Notes: generated by a model from the sequence alone, not told the origin. Counted from the stretch's first letter, positions 1 through 9,098 are shown. The stretch: 64,000 nucleotides of DNA from Methylorubrum thiocyanatum (GCA_014138645.1 JACJIB010000003.1:620001-684000), one strand, 5' to 3'. A program made the numbers and translations.

Positions 1-928
1 GCTCGTTGCCGCGCTGGCTCGGCGGGCGCCAGGATTCGGAGGCCTCCTCCGATTCCGCGTCCTCGGCCTCCTCCGGCAATTCGCCGGAGGGCGCGTCGGC
101 GGATTCGGTGGCGCCCTCGTCGAGTTCGTCGGTGGCCTCGTCGGTCACCTCGATCTCGGCGCGGTCGCCCTGCGACTGCTCCTCGGCCTCGCCCTCGCTC
201 GGCTGCTGCTCGTCGTCCTGGGCTTGGTTCTCGTCCTCGTCGCTCTCGTCGTCCTGATCGAGGGGCGTCTCGTCGGCCATGTCGAGGGAGGAGAGCAGGT
301 CGCGCACCGAGCGGGCGAAGCTGCGCTGGTTCTCGATCGAGCCGAGCAGGCCGTCGAGGTTCTTGCCGGCGCGCGCCTCGATATGCTCGCGCCACAGATC
401 GACGATCCGGGCGGCGGCGGGGGGCGGCTTCTGACCGGTCAGGCGCTCGCGCACCATCAGCGCGATGGCATCCTCCATCGGCGCATCGGCGCGATCGGTG
501 ATGTTCTCGTACTTGCCGCCGCGATGGTAGCGGTCCTCCAGCATCGCGGTGATGTTGGCGGCCACGCCGTCCAGCCGGCGTGAGCCGATCGCCTCGACAC
601 GGGCCTGCTCGACCGCATCGTAGACCGCCCGCGCCGCGGCGTTGTCGGGAGCGAGCCGACGGTGGACGCTCGTGTCGTGGCAGCCGAGGCGCAGCGCCAT
701 GGAATCGGAATGGCCGCGCAGGATCGCGGCATCCTCGGCGGTGATCCGCCGGGTCGGCTCGGGCAGCCTCGCCTTGTCGCCGATCAGCGCCGGACGGTCG
801 CTGGCATAGGTGACCTCGATGTCCGGCCGCTTGGCGATGGCGCGCAGGCAGCCGGCCACCGAGCGCTTCAGCGGCTCGGCGCCGGGCTCCTTGCGGTCGC
901 CGGTCTTGGGGCGGTTGGTCAGGGCCAT
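1..928 (-). CDS. cobT: Cobaltochelatase subunit CobT, N-terminal half (cut by window edge)
   Basis: CobT works with CobS and CobN to insert cobalt into hydrogenobyrinic a,c-diamide in aerobic cobalamin synthesis. The frame opens at ATG 928 (MALTNRPKTGDRK) and runs off the left edge with no stop, giving 309 visible codons of a protein usually about 600-640 residues. Seen: a conserved N-terminal segment with a basic start, then a strongly acidic Asp/Glu/Gln-rich linker from about residue 210 on, typical of CobT between its N-terminal region and the C-terminal von Willebrand A domain, which lies outside the window. It sits 112 bases downstream of cobS on the same strand, the usual cobS-cobT order. 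Truncation here is only the window boundary. Confidence 0.93.
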   Translation of the reverse strand, partial: MALTNRPKTGDRKEPGAEPLKRSVAGCLRAIAKRPDIEVTYASDRPALIGDKARLPEPTRRITAEDAAILRGHSDSMALRLGCHDTSVHRRLAPDNAAARAVYDAVEQARVEAIGSRRLDGVAANITAMLEDRYHRGGKYENITDRADAPMEDAIALMVRERLTGQKPPPAAARIVDLWREHIEARAGKNLDGLLGSIENQRSFARSVRDLLSSLDMADETPLDQDDESDEDENQAQDDEQQPSEGEAEEQSQGDRAEIEVTDEATDELDEGATESADAPSGELPEEAEDAESEEASESWRPPSQRGNE

Positions 929-1040
929 ATCTTCGCGGACGCCACCGGATCGAGTTCGAAGGCCCGGCCGGGGGATTGCCTCGAGTCCGGGAGTGCGAGC
1001 ACCGTCCCCGCCGCGCGTCGGCGCGGAGACGGACGCGCGA

Positions 1041-2024
1041 TCAGCTCAGCGCGACGTTGAGCGCGCTCTCGGGCAGCTCCTTGCCGAAGGCGCGCTGGTA
1101 GAACTCGGCCACCAAGGGCCGCTCCAGCTCGTCGCACTTGTTGAGGAAGGTCACCCGGAAGGCGAAGCCGATATCGCGGAAGATGTCGGCGTTCTCGGCC
1201 CAGGTGATGACCGTGCGCGGGCTCATGACGGTCGAAAGGTCGCCGTTCATGAAGGCGTTGCGGGTCAGATCCGCCACGCGCACCATCCGGTTGACCGTGT
1301 CGCGCCCGCCCTCGCTCTGGTAGTGCGGCGACTTCGAGAGCACGATGTCGACCTCGCGGTCGTGCGGCAGGTAGTTCAGCGTGGTCACGATCGACCAGCG
1401 GTCCATCTGGCCCTGGTTGATCTGCTGGGTGCCGTGGTAGAGGCCCGACGTATCGCCGAGGCCCACCGTGTTGGCGGTGGCGAACAGGCGGAAGGCCGGG
1501 TGCGGGCGGATGACGCGCTTCTGGTCGAGCAGCGTCAGGCGGCCGGACAGCTCCAGCACGCGCTGGATCACGAACATCACGTCGGGACGGCCGGCATCGT
1601 ACTCGTCGAAGACGAGGGCGACGTTGTTCTGCAGCGCCCAGGGCAGGATGCCGTCCTGGAACGCGGTGATCTGCTTGCCGTCCTGCAGGACGATGGCGTC
1701 CTTGCCGACGAGGTCGATGCGCGAGACGTGGCTGTCGAGGTTGATCCGGATGCACGGCCAGTTCAGCCGCGCCGCCACCTGCTCGATATGCGTCGACTTG
1801 CCGGTGCCGTGATAGCCGGTGACCATCACGCGCCGGTTCCGGGCAAAGCCCGCCAGGATCGAGAGCGTGGTCTCGCGGTCGAAGATGTAATCCGGATCGA
1901 GGTCCGGCACATGCTCATCGACCTCGGAGAAGGCCGGCACCTTGAGGTCGAGGTCGATGCCGAACACCTCGCGGACGGACACCTGGCGGTCGGGCAGGGA
2001 AGCGGGCCTATCGTCGGACAGCAT
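1041..2024 (-). CDS. cobS: Cobaltochelatase AAA+ subunit CobS
   Basis: AAA+ ATPase that drives cobalt insertion together with CobT and CobN (cobalamin pathway, cytoplasm). Translation gives 327 residues, the normal family length. Walker A is GYHGTGKST, Walker B is LVFDEYD, and the region around [19 protein letters not shown] is the conserved sensor segment. I chose ATG 2024 ([12 protein letters not shown]) because a GAGG ribosome-binding site lies about 7 bases upstream; ATG 2036 and ATG 2078 are also in frame but less well placed. cobT follows on the same strand, so the two are probably cotranscribed. Confidence 0.95.
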   Translation of the reverse strand: MLSDDRPASLPDRQVSVREVFGIDLDLKVPAFSEVDEHVPDLDPDYIFDRETTLSILAGFARNRRVMVTGYHGTGKSTHIEQVAARLNWPCIRINLDSHVSRIDLVGKDAIVLQDGKQITAFQDGILPWALQNNVALVFDEYDAGRPDVMFVIQRVLELSGRLTLLDQKRVIRPHPAFRLFATANTVGLGDTSGLYHGTQQINQGQMDRWSIVTTLNYLPHDREVDIVLSKSPHYQSEGGRDTVNRMVRVADLTRNAFMNGDLSTVMSPRTVITWAENADIFRDIGFAFRVTFLNKCDELERPLVAEFYQRAFGKELPESALNVALS

Positions 2025-2380
2025 ACGAAACCTCATCGGGGCGGCCGGGTGCGTGCGGAAACCCGCGCGACCGCGCAATTCAAGTCGTCAACTCACCTGC
2101 CGGGCAGCCCGTCGGTAAGCGGGCGGATGTCTTCCTTAATCGCCGCCCCTCGGCATCGCCAAGGGGGCTCAGCCAGAAAGAGGGCTCTGCGAGACGGAGG
2201 ATCCATCCGTAGAGTCGGCTTCGCGAGGAAGCGGTATCCGAAGCATATAGGGCGCGCACGGACATTTGCTGCCCCACCCGCCGCCGAACGGACCGGCACC
2301 CGGCGCATTCCCGGCACGCATCCTTCGTGCCGGGCCGCCCCGACGGCGCTCCACGACGGTACCCGTCACCGCGCGACCCG
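2025..2380. other. Intergenic region between the J-domain gene and cobS
   Basis: No credible gene is seen in these 356 bases; short frames on either strand lack a family signature or a good ribosome-binding site. The stretch should hold the cobS promoter and the 3' end of the J-domain gene, for which a hairpin at 2310-2334 is listed. A second short palindrome (ACGGA-N7-TCCGT) lies at 2194-2210, function unknown. No cobalamin-riboswitch-like structure was recognised, but this cannot be excluded by eye. Confidence 0.5.
2310..2334 (-). terminator. Hairpin downstream of the J-domain gene
   Basis: Perfect 9-bp stem CCCGGCACG / CGTGCCGGG with a 7-base loop, 47 bases beyond the stop of the minus-strand J-domain gene. 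There is no strong T-run after it, so it may be a 3'-end stabilising or weak termination structure. Confidence 0.45.
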
Positions 2381-3094
2381 TCAGCACATCCCGGCGGCGC
2401 GCAGCACGTCGTGGGCACGGATGATGTCGCGCAGGCGATCCTCGAAGGAGCGATCACCGCCATTGGCGTCCGGATGGAAGCGCTTCACCAGCGTCTTGTA
2501 CTGCGCCTTGATCGCCGCCGTGTCGGCGTTCTCGTCCAGGCCCATCACATCGAGCGCCTTGCGCACCGCCGCCGAGTGGCGCGGGCGCTGCGGCTCCGGC
2601 GCCGCCTGCCGCCGGTTCGCGCCGCCGCCGAGGCCGTTGGCCCGCAGGATGCCGAGCGGGTCGGCATAGGCCCAGTCGCGCTCGGCCTCGGGCTTCGTGC
2701 CCTTGGCGCCGCCCTTCTCGCCCTTGCCCTCGCCGCCGGCCGCCGGGTTCACGCCCATCGACCAAGTCGGCCGATGGCCGATCATCGCGTCCTTCTGGTA
2801 GGCCTCGACCGCGGCGTCGTTCATGCCGTCGAAGTAGTTGTAGGACGCGTTGTAGGCGCGCACGTGATCGATGCAGAAGCGCCAGTACTGGCCTTCCTGC
2901 TTGCGGCCCTTGGGGGCGCGGTAGAGACCCGGATGGGCGCAGCCGGGCGCCTCGCAGGCGGCCTCGTTCGTGGCCGCAGCGGCGCCGGCACCCGTGCGCC
3001 CACCGGCCCGCGTTCCTGCCTTCGCTCCCGACTTGGGATCGTCACAGGTCGGCTTGATGCGGATGCGGTCGAACAGCGGCGAGTTGAGATCCAT
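2381..3094 (-). CDS. J-domain (DnaJ-like) protein
   Basis: Co-chaperone-like protein of 237 residues expected to stimulate an Hsp70 (DnaK). The J domain is at the C terminus, about residues 175-237, starting ALDVMGLDENADTAAIKAQY and containing the essential HPD tripeptide (RFHPDANGG). The middle carries conserved Cys residues (CEAPGCAHPG and WRFCIDHVRAY), as in the family of alphaproteobacterial J proteins encoded near cobS and bolA. ATG 3094 (MDLNSPLFDRI) is chosen because the upstream in-frame extension is low-complexity and overlaps the divergent promoter. Not DnaJ itself: it lacks the G/F and zinc-finger layout. Confidence 0.85.
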   Translation of the reverse strand: MDLNSPLFDRIRIKPTCDDPKSGAKAGTRAGGRTGAGAAAATNEAACEAPGCAHPGLYRAPKGRKQEGQYWRFCIDHVRAYNASYNYFDGMNDAAVEAYQKDAMIGHRPTWSMGVNPAAGGEGKGEKGGAKGTKPEAERDWAYADPLGILRANGLGGGANRRQAAPEPQRPRHSAAVRKALDVMGLDENADTAAIKAQYKTLVKRFHPDANGGDRSFEDRLRDIIRAHDVLRAAGMC

Positions 3095-3239
3095 GACGGG
3101 CCGATTATGAGGGGCGGGCGCGCCGACGGAAAGGCCGTCGGGCCTGATGCCGCATGCGTCGTTCCGGGGTTGACGCTGATGCACCGGGACCGTGCCGGCA
3201 AAGCACGTCCGAAGCACCGCCTTCTGCAGCGAGGAAACG

Positions 3240-3518
3240 ATGACCGGGACCCTGAAGGACTGGATCGCCGGGCGGCTCGACGCCGAACTGGCGCCGACCG
3301 CGCTGGAGGTCGTGGACGAATCGCACCTGCACGCCGGCCATGCCGGCGCCCGGCCGGAGGGGGAGACCCATTTCCGGCTCGATGTCGTCTCGGCGGCGTT
3401 CGAGGGAAAGAGCCGGGTCGAGCGTCACAGACTCGTCAACGGGCTCCTCGACGACGCTTTTAAACGCGGCCTGCACGCTCTCGCGGTGCGCGCCCGCACG
3501 CCGGGCGAGGCGGGCTGA
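3240..3518 (+). CDS. BolA family protein
   Basis: Small 92-residue BolA/IbaG-type protein; the family partners monothiol glutaredoxins and acts in Fe-S and iron homeostasis. Seen: the KDWIAGRLDAELAPTALEVVDESHLHAGH N-terminal part of the fold with the conserved HAGH motif, and RHRLVNGLLDD then a C-terminal LHALAVRARTPGEA, the class signature. Start ATG 3240 follows a GAGGAAACG ribosome-binding site; an earlier in-frame ATG at 3192 lacks one. Divergent from the J-domain gene and followed 34 bases later by arfB. Confidence 0.9.
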   Translation: MTGTLKDWIAGRLDAELAPTALEVVDESHLHAGHAGARPEGETHFRLDVVSAAFEGKSRVERHRLVNGLLDDAFKRGLHALAVRARTPGEAG

Positions 3519-3552
3519 GGCCCGCGGGCTCCGGACGGGGAGGGCGGGTTCC

Positions 3553-3978
3553 GTGGCGCTCCGCTGCACGCCGCAGATCGAGATCGACGAGGCCGAGATC
3601 GAGGAGAGCTTCGTGCGCGCCTCGGGTCCGGGCGGGCAGAACGTCAACAAGCTGTCCACGGCCGTGCAGCTCCGCTTCGACGTGCGCCGCTCGCGCAGCC
3701 TGCCGGATGCGGTGGCGGTGCGGCTGATGCGGCTGGCCGGCCGGCGCCTGACGGGGGAGGGGGTGCTCGTCATCACCGCCCAGCGCTTCCGCACGCAGGA
3801 GCGCAACCGGGCCGATGCCCGCGAGCGGCTGGCAGAGATGGTGGCGGAAGCCGCGGTGCCGCCGACGCCGCGACGCGCCACCCGGCCGACGCTCGCCTCG
3901 AAGAAGCGGCGTCTCGACGAGAAGAGCCGCCGCAGCAGCGTCAAGCGGCTGCGCGGCGGCCCGGGCGATGAGGGTTAG
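3553..3978 (+). CDS. arfB: Alternative ribosome-rescue factor ArfB (YaeJ-type peptidyl-tRNA hydrolase)
   Basis: Hydrolyses peptidyl-tRNA on ribosomes stalled at mRNA ends, a backup for trans-translation. The 141-residue protein has the catalytic loop ASGPGGQNVNKLSTAVQLRF (GGQ motif as in class I release factors) and a basic C-terminal tail rich in Lys/Arg (ASKKRRLDEKSRRSSVKRLRGG) that in E. coli ArfB inserts into the mRNA entry channel. No ATG lies near the conserved start, so GTG 3553 is used; this gives the usual 138-141 residue length. Lies close behind bolA, possibly in one transcript, and converges on the DUF1275 gene. Confidence 0.9.
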   Translation: MALRCTPQIEIDEAEIEESFVRASGPGGQNVNKLSTAVQLRFDVRRSRSLPDAVAVRLMRLAGRRLTGEGVLVITAQRFRTQERNRADARERLAEMVAEAAVPPTPRRATRPTLASKKRRLDEKSRRSSVKRLRGGPGDEG

Positions 3979-3997
3979 ATGATGGGCGGGTGACGGT

Positions 3998-4756
3998 TCA
4001 CGTCGCGGCGGGAACCGTCGCTGTCGGCTTCGCCTCCGGATGCGCGTCGGGCTGCGGGGCGGCGACGCCCGAGACGTAGGGCGTGTCCTTGAGCAGGATC
4101 GTCATGACGAGCGACACCAGTGCCAGGAGAGCCGCGAAGCCGGCCGGGAACAGGAAGGCCCGCTCGCCGTACCAGCCATGCAGGAAGCCGCCGACCACGG
4201 CGCCGGTGCTCAGCGCGCCCCAGAGCGGCGCCTGAAGCCAGAACGAGGGCGCCGGCTTGTGCAGGATCAGGTTGGCCACGCCCGCGCCGAAGCGCACCAC
4301 CGTGCCGGTGACGTAGGTGAGGGCGAGGCTGCGGCCCGCCTCGTCCTGAAGCGTCGCGTTCTGGATGCCGAGCGCCAGCACGATCGGATAGGCGTGGAGC
4401 GGGAAGGCCGTGGTGCCGAACGGCGCGAACAGGCCGATGGCGAACAGAACCGCCTGGATGATCAGCAGGACCGAGAGACGAAAGCGCCCGGCCCAGGCGG
4501 CGATCAACGTGCCGATGCAGGCACCGAAGCAGAACAAGGCGATGACGCTGGCGAACCGGGTCGTGCCGTCCCAATCGAGGCCGGAGACGGCCACGCCGAA
4601 GCGCGTGGTGTTGCCGCTCATGAACGACATGAAGAGCTGGGAGAACTCGAGAAAGCCGATCGAATCGGCCGCGCCCGCGATGCCGGCCAACATCAGCGCG
4701 ATCGGCACCCGCGTGACAGGACTTGCTGGAAAAGACTTGTTCGACTCGTCAGCCAT
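3998..4756 (-). CDS. DUF1275 (YoaK-family) integral membrane protein
   Basis: Membrane protein of 252 residues with about six hydrophobic helices, function not established for the family. Family marks seen: GIAGAADSIGFLEFSQLFMSFMSGNTTRFGVAV early in the protein (the conserved AxxDx(I/V)GFL...F.SFMSGNT block). ATG 4756 (MADESNKSFPAS) is preceded by AGGGGAACC, a good ribosome-binding site; an ATG ten codons upstream is not. Monocistronic, between convergent arfB and a methyltransferase gene on the same strand. Confidence 0.85.
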   Translation of the reverse strand: MADESNKSFPASPVTRVPIALMLAGIAGAADSIGFLEFSQLFMSFMSGNTTRFGVAVSGLDWDGTTRFASVIALFCFGACIGTLIAAWAGRFRLSVLLIIQAVLFAIGLFAPFGTTAFPLHAYPIVLALGIQNATLQDEAGRSLALTYVTGTVVRFGAGVANLILHKPAPSFWLQAPLWGALSTGAVVGGFLHGWYGERAFLFPAGFAALLALVSLVMTILLKDTPYVSGVAAPQPDAHPEAKPTATVPAAT

Positions 4757-4797
4757 TGGTTCCCCTGATTTTGCTCCGCAACACAACGGTATTACGG

Positions 4798-5787
4798 CTA
4801 TCCGGTTGCGTCCATTGCACCAGTTTTGATCAAGTGTTTGTGCAGGATTAGAATCCGTCCGGGCACGTCTGACTTCTTTTGGCGCCGAATCGCCGCCGGG
4901 CGCATCTCGGCGATGGCCAGGCCGGCCGTCCCGGCCGCCGCGCGCAGGTAGGTGTCGGCGTGGGCGTAGCGTCCGTCCTCGCCGAGGACGATGCCCGGCT
5001 CCCCCGCTTCCGGCGACTGGACGGTGAAGGCGAAGAGCCCACCGGGCCGCAGCGCGCGGGCGACGGCGGACAGCGCCGAAGCCAGATCTCCCAGATAGAT
5101 AAAGACGTCCGCCGCCACGATCAGGTCGGCGGCACCCGCCGGCTCACCGGCGAGGAAAGCGACGAGGTCGGCCTCGGCGAGGCGGGCGTAGAGGCCGGTG
5201 CGGCGGGCGAGCGCCAGCATCGCCGGGGAGAGGTCGCAGCCGGCCAGCCGCCCGGCGCGACCCGCGAGTGCACGGGCCATAAGCCCGGTGCCGCAGCCGA
5301 GATCGAGCACGTTCGGGAAGTGTTGCGCCGCACAAGACGGATTCCAGGCGCCAAGCGCATCGAGCGCCGCGATCATCATCTCCGGGCCGCGATAGCCGAG
5401 TTCGTCCACCAGATGCCGCTCGAAGCGCGGGGCGTAGCCGTCGAACAGCGCCCGGACATAGGCCGGGCTGATCGCCGCGAGGGCGTCGCCGCCGCCGAGC
5501 GCGGCCCGGTGCAGGCGGCTGCCCAGCGCATCCTCCGGGTCGAGCCCGAGCGCCCGCTCGAACGCCGCGAGCGCCGCCTGCCGATCCGCCTCGTCGCGGC
5601 TGCGGCCGAACAGGACTTCCCGCGCCCGGCCGAGCAGGAACCAGGCGGGGGCGTAGTCCGGGGCGATGTCGATCGCCTGTTCCGCCATCTCCGCGGCCCC
5701 CGCGGGGTCGTCCTCGGCGAGGCAGGCCTCGGCATAGGCGTAGCGGCGGTCGGCGAGGAGGTCGCCGGAGGAGCGCTGGCGTGACAT
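4798..5787 (-). CDS. TPR-containing SAM-dependent methyltransferase
   Basis: Protein of 329 residues that joins an N-terminal TPR region (about 15-105, e.g. AEMAEQAIDIAPDYAPAWFLLG and AALAAFERALGLDPEDALG) to a class I methyltransferase domain (about 130-300). The SAM site is VLDLGCGTGLMARAL (motif I), followed by GCDLSPAMLALA (acidic loop) and LIVAADVFIYLGDL. The segment YVRALFDGYAPRFERHLVDELGYRGP is typical of a Rhizobiales/Rhodospirillales methyltransferase group. The substrate is unknown. Start ATG 5787 (MSRQRSSGDLL) because the upstream in-frame stretch overlaps the divergent exonuclease gene. Confidence 0.85.
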   Translation of the reverse strand: MSRQRSSGDLLADRRYAYAEACLAEDDPAGAAEMAEQAIDIAPDYAPAWFLLGRAREVLFGRSRDEADRQAALAAFERALGLDPEDALGSRLHRAALGGGDALAAISPAYVRALFDGYAPRFERHLVDELGYRGPEMMIAALDALGAWNPSCAAQHFPNVLDLGCGTGLMARALAGRAGRLAGCDLSPAMLALARRTGLYARLAEADLVAFLAGEPAGAADLIVAADVFIYLGDLASALSAVARALRPGGLFAFTVQSPEAGEPGIVLGEDGRYAHADTYLRAAAGTAGLAIAEMRPAAIRRQKKSDVPGRILILHKHLIKTGAMDATG

Positions 5788-5833
5788 CGTGAGTTGGCGG
5801 CGATGAGAAACGAACCGCCCTATATCCCGGCCG

Positions 5834-6892
5834 ATGTCGCAACGCGCCTCCGATCTCCTCACCCTGACCCGCGAGGGCCTGTATTGCCCGCTCGGGCGCT
5901 TCCACGTCGATCCGACGCGGCCCGTCGAGCGGGCGCTGATCACCCACGGCCATGCCGACCACGCCCGCGCCGGGCACAGCACCGTGCTGGCCACGCCTGA
6001 GACGCTGCGGATCATGGCCGTGCGCTACGGCGAGGATTTCTGCCGATCCCGCCAGGAGGCCCGGCTGGGGGAGTGGATGCGCATCGGCGACGTCACCGTG
6101 TTCTTCGCCCCCGCCGGCCACGTGCTCGGCTCGGCGCAGATCGCCATCGAGCGCGAGGGCCAGCGGATCGTCGTCTCGGGCGACTACAAGCGCGCCCCCG
6201 ATCCGACCTGCCTGCCCTTCGAGGTCGTGCCCTGCGACGTCTTCATCACCGAGGCGACCTTCGGCCTGCCGGTCTTCCGCCATCCCGATACGCGGGGCGA
6301 AGTGCGCAAGCTGATCGAGTCGGTGACGCTGTTTCCCGAGCGCGCCCACATCGTCGGCGCCTACGCGCTCGGCAAGGCGCAGCGGGTGATGGCGCTGCTG
6401 CGGGAAGAGGGCTGGGACCGGCCGATCCACCTGCACGGGGCGATGGAGAAGCTGACCGAGCTGTACAAGCGCGAGGGCGTGCCGCTCGGCGAGACGCCGA
6501 AGGTGGTGGCCGCGGACCGGAAGGATCTGCACGGCGCCATCGTGCTGTGTCCGCCCTCGTCGATCCAGGATCTCTGGTCGCGGAAATTCCCCGATCCCGT
6601 CACCGCCTTCGCCTCGGGCTGGATGCGGGTGCGCGCCCGCGCCCGGCAGAAGGGCGTCGAGCTGCCACTGGTGATCTCCGACCATTCCGACTGGCCGGAC
6701 CTGTGCCGCACGATCCGCGACACCGGCGCCGAGGAGGTCTGGGTCACCCATGGCCAGGAGGATGCGCTGGTGCATTGGTGCGGCACGCAAGGGATCCGCG
6801 CCAAGCCGCTGCACCTGCTGGGTTACGGCGATGACGGCGAAGCCGAGCCCGATCCGGGACAGGATCCGAAGATGGAGGAGGCGTCGGCATGA
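5834..6892 (+). CDS. Ligase-associated DNA exonuclease (metallo-beta-lactamase/beta-CASP type)
   Basis: 352-residue metallo-beta-lactamase-fold nuclease related to SNM1/Pso2 and CPSF-type enzymes. The metal site THGHADHA (His38, His40, Asp42, His43) is intact, further ligands fit GHVLGSAQ and SGDYKRAPDP, and the C-terminal beta-CASP-like part contains the ISDHSDWPDL motif. The family is normally encoded next to an ATP-dependent ligase, an Lhr-type DEXH helicase and a PdeM phosphoesterase. Here the stop overlaps the ligase start (ATGA, 6889-6892), implying translational coupling; neither the helicase nor PdeM is adjacent. Confidence 0.92.
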   Translation: MSQRASDLLTLTREGLYCPLGRFHVDPTRPVERALITHGHADHARAGHSTVLATPETLRIMAVRYGEDFCRSRQEARLGEWMRIGDVTVFFAPAGHVLGSAQIAIEREGQRIVVSGDYKRAPDPTCLPFEVVPCDVFITEATFGLPVFRHPDTRGEVRKLIESVTLFPERAHIVGAYALGKAQRVMALLREEGWDRPIHLHGAMEKLTELYKREGVPLGETPKVVAADRKDLHGAIVLCPPSSIQDLWSRKFPDPVTAFASGWMRVRARARQKGVELPLVISDHSDWPDLCRTIRDTGAEEVWVTHGQEDALVHWCGTQGIRAKPLHLLGYGDDGEAEPDPGQDPKMEEASA

Positions 6893-8619
6893 ACGACTTC
6901 GCCCATCTCCTCGACCGCCTCGCCTACGAGCCGCGCCGCAACGCCAAGCTGCGCCTGCTCCAGGACTTCTTCGCGGGCACGCCCGATCCCGAGCGCGGCT
7001 GGGCGCTGGCCGCCATGACCGGCGGGCTGACCTTCCGCGAGGCCAAGCCGGCCCTGATCCGCGCCCTGGTGGAGGAGCGGGTCGATCCGGTGCTGTTCTC
7101 GCTCTCGCACAACTACGTCGGTGATCTCGCGGAGACGACGGCGCTGATCTGGCCGGGGCCGGAACAGGATCCGCCCCCCTCCGCGCGCGAGGGTTCCCCC
7201 GGCCTCGGCCACAACAACCCGCCCCCATCGGTCCCCACCCTCGCCGAGGTGGTCGAAACCCTGGCCACCACCCCGAAGCGCGCCCTGCCGCAGTATCTCA
7301 CGCGCTGGCTCGACGCCCTCGACGAGACCGGGCGCTGGGCGCTCCTCAAGCTCGTCACCGGCAACCTGCGCGTCGGCGTCTCGGCCCGGCTCGCCAAGAC
7401 CGCGGTCGGCGCGCTCGGCGGCCACGAGGCGGATGCGGTGGAGGAGGTCTGGCACGGGCTGAAGCCGCCCTATACCGAGCTGTTCGCCTGGGTGGAGGGC
7501 CGGGGCGAGCGGCCCGAGAGCCGGAACCCGGCCCCCTTCCGTCCACCGATGCTCTCCCATCCGGTCGAGGAATTCGAAGACCTCGACAAGCTCGAGCCCG
7601 AAGCCTTCTCGGCCGAGTGGAAGTGGGACGGCATCCGCGTCCAGCTCGCGGGCGGGCGCGACAATCAGGGACGCCAGGTCCAAAAGATCTACTCCCGCAC
7701 CGGCGAGGACATTTCCGACGCCTTCCCCGATCTCGCCGAGGCGATCACCTTCGACGGCGCAATCGACGGCGAGTTGCTGATCCTGCGGGAAGGCCGGGTG
7801 CAGAGCTTCAACGTGCTGCAGCAGCGGCTCAACCGGAAGGCGGTGACGGGTAAGCTGCTCGACGAGTTCCCCGCCCATGTCCGCGCCTACGACGTGCTCT
7901 CGGCCGAGGGCGAGGATCTGCGCGGCCTGCCCTTCGCCGAGCGGCGGCCGCGGTTGGAGGCCCTGGTGCGGCGGCTCGACCATGCCCGCATCGACCTCTC
8001 GCCGCTCGTCCCCTTCGCGACCTGGGACGACGTGGCGGCGGCCCGCGCCGATCCGGCCTCCGCAGGCGCCGGCGCCGATGCCGACGCCATCGAGGGCGTG
8101 ATGCTCAAGCGGCTCAACAGTCCCTACCTGCCCGGCCGGCCGAAGGGCCCGTGGTGGAAGTGGAAGCGCGAGCCCTACGTGGTCGATGCGGTGATGATGT
8201 ACGCCCAGCGCGGCCACGGGAAGCGCTCGTCCTTCTACTCGGACTACACCTTCGGCTGCTGGCGCGAGAGCGCGGAGGGCGAGGAGCTGGTGCCGGTGGG
8301 CAAGGCCTATCACGGCTTCACCGACGCCGAGCTGCAGAAGCTCGACCGCTATGTCCGCAACCACACGACGAAGCGCTTCGGCCCGGTGCGCGAGGTCGCC
8401 TACGGCCGCGATGCCGGCCTCGTGCTGGAGATCGCCTTCGAGGGCGTGCAGCGCTCGACCCGGCACAAATCCGGCGTGGCGATGCGCTTCCCCCGTGTCA
8501 GCCGCATCCGCTGGGACAAGCCCGCGGCGGAGGCCGACCGGGTCGAGGTGCTGGAGCGGATCCTGGCCCGCGGCGAGCGCGAGGTCGCGCCGGGGGCGGC
8601 GATGGAGGCATCGGAATGA
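6889..8619 (+). CDS. ATP-dependent DNA ligase (exonuclease-associated family)
   Basis: 576-residue ATP-dependent DNA ligase, distinct from the essential NAD-dependent LigA. N-terminal DNA-binding domain (about 1-200), adenylylation domain with motif I EWKWDGIRVQL (nucleophile Lys245), and C-terminal OB domain with WWKWKREPYVVDAVMMYAQ and the RFPRVSRIRWDK end motif. A proline-rich insert (about residues 96-115, PSAREGSPGLGHNNPPPS) interrupts the N-terminal domain. It overlaps the exonuclease upstream and the YjbQ gene downstream by four bases each, so the three form a tightly coupled run. Role in repair is inferred from the association. Confidence 0.93.
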   Translation: MNDFAHLLDRLAYEPRRNAKLRLLQDFFAGTPDPERGWALAAMTGGLTFREAKPALIRALVEERVDPVLFSLSHNYVGDLAETTALIWPGPEQDPPPSAREGSPGLGHNNPPPSVPTLAEVVETLATTPKRALPQYLTRWLDALDETGRWALLKLVTGNLRVGVSARLAKTAVGALGGHEADAVEEVWHGLKPPYTELFAWVEGRGERPESRNPAPFRPPMLSHPVEEFEDLDKLEPEAFSAEWKWDGIRVQLAGGRDNQGRQVQKIYSRTGEDISDAFPDLAEAITFDGAIDGELLILREGRVQSFNVLQQRLNRKAVTGKLLDEFPAHVRAYDVLSAEGEDLRGLPFAERRPRLEALVRRLDHARIDLSPLVPFATWDDVAAARADPASAGAGADADAIEGVMLKRLNSPYLPGRPKGPWWKWKREPYVVDAVMMYAQRGHGKRSSFYSDYTFGCWRESAEGEELVPVGKAYHGFTDAELQKLDRYVRNHTTKRFGPVREVAYGRDAGLVLEIAFEGVQRSTRHKSGVAMRFPRVSRIRWDKPAAEADRVEVLERILARGEREVAPGAAMEASE

Positions 8620-9098
8620 GGCAGGCGGGCAGACATGCGGGGAAGATCGGGCCGCTCGAGGGGTTTTCGGCCGGTGATGTGACCCGGCAGGCGAGCGCAC
8701 GGGTGACGGTCGCCACCCCCGGCCAGGGCTTCACCGACATCACCGAGGCGGTGGCGGCCTTCGTCGCCGAGAGCGGCCTCCGCACCGGCCTCGTCAGCCT
8801 GTTCTGCCGACACACCTCGGCCTCGCTGACGATCCAGGAGAATGCCGACCCGGACGTGCGCGTCGATCTGATGACCGCGCTCGACGGTTTCGCGCCCCGC
8901 CATGGGCAGTACGTCCACGGCATGGAGGGGCCGGACGACATGCCGGCGCATATCCGCACGATGCTGACCGATTCGGGTCTCACGGTCCCGGTGCAGGGCG
9001 GACGCCTCGCGCTCGGCACGTGGCAGGGGATCTACCTGATCGAGCACCGTGACCGGGGGCACCGGCGCGAGATCGTGCTGCACGCCGCCGGCGCCTGA
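8616..9098 (+). CDS. YjbQ/UPF0047 family protein
   Basis: 160-residue protein of the secondary thiamine-phosphate synthase enzyme (UPF0047/YjbQ) family; a weak thiamine-phosphate synthase activity has been described for the family but its true role is unclear. Seen: GFTDITEAVAAFV, the LFCRHTSASLTIQENADPDV block with conserved His, Thr, Ser and Glu, and the C-terminal GTWQGIYLIEHRDRGHRREI motif. ATG 8616 overlaps the ligase stop (ATGA), so it is translated with the ligase-exonuclease pair, though no functional link is known. Confidence 0.9.
   Translation: MRQAGRHAGKIGPLEGFSAGDVTRQASARVTVATPGQGFTDITEAVAAFVAESGLRTGLVSLFCRHTSASLTIQENADPDVRVDLMTALDGFAPRHGQYVHGMEGPDDMPAHIRTMLTDSGLTVPVQGGRLALGTWQGIYLIEHRDRGHRREIVLHAAGA

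Noticed and set aside
2169..2387. Small minus-strand frame in the J-domain/cobS gap
   Set aside because: Arg/Gly/Pro-rich, overlaps the hairpin and the J-domain stop, no conservation visible.
5144..7228. 694-codon minus-strand frame over the exonuclease and methyltransferase genes
   Set aside because: Out-of-frame shadow of the methyltransferase and antisense to the exonuclease; no domain.
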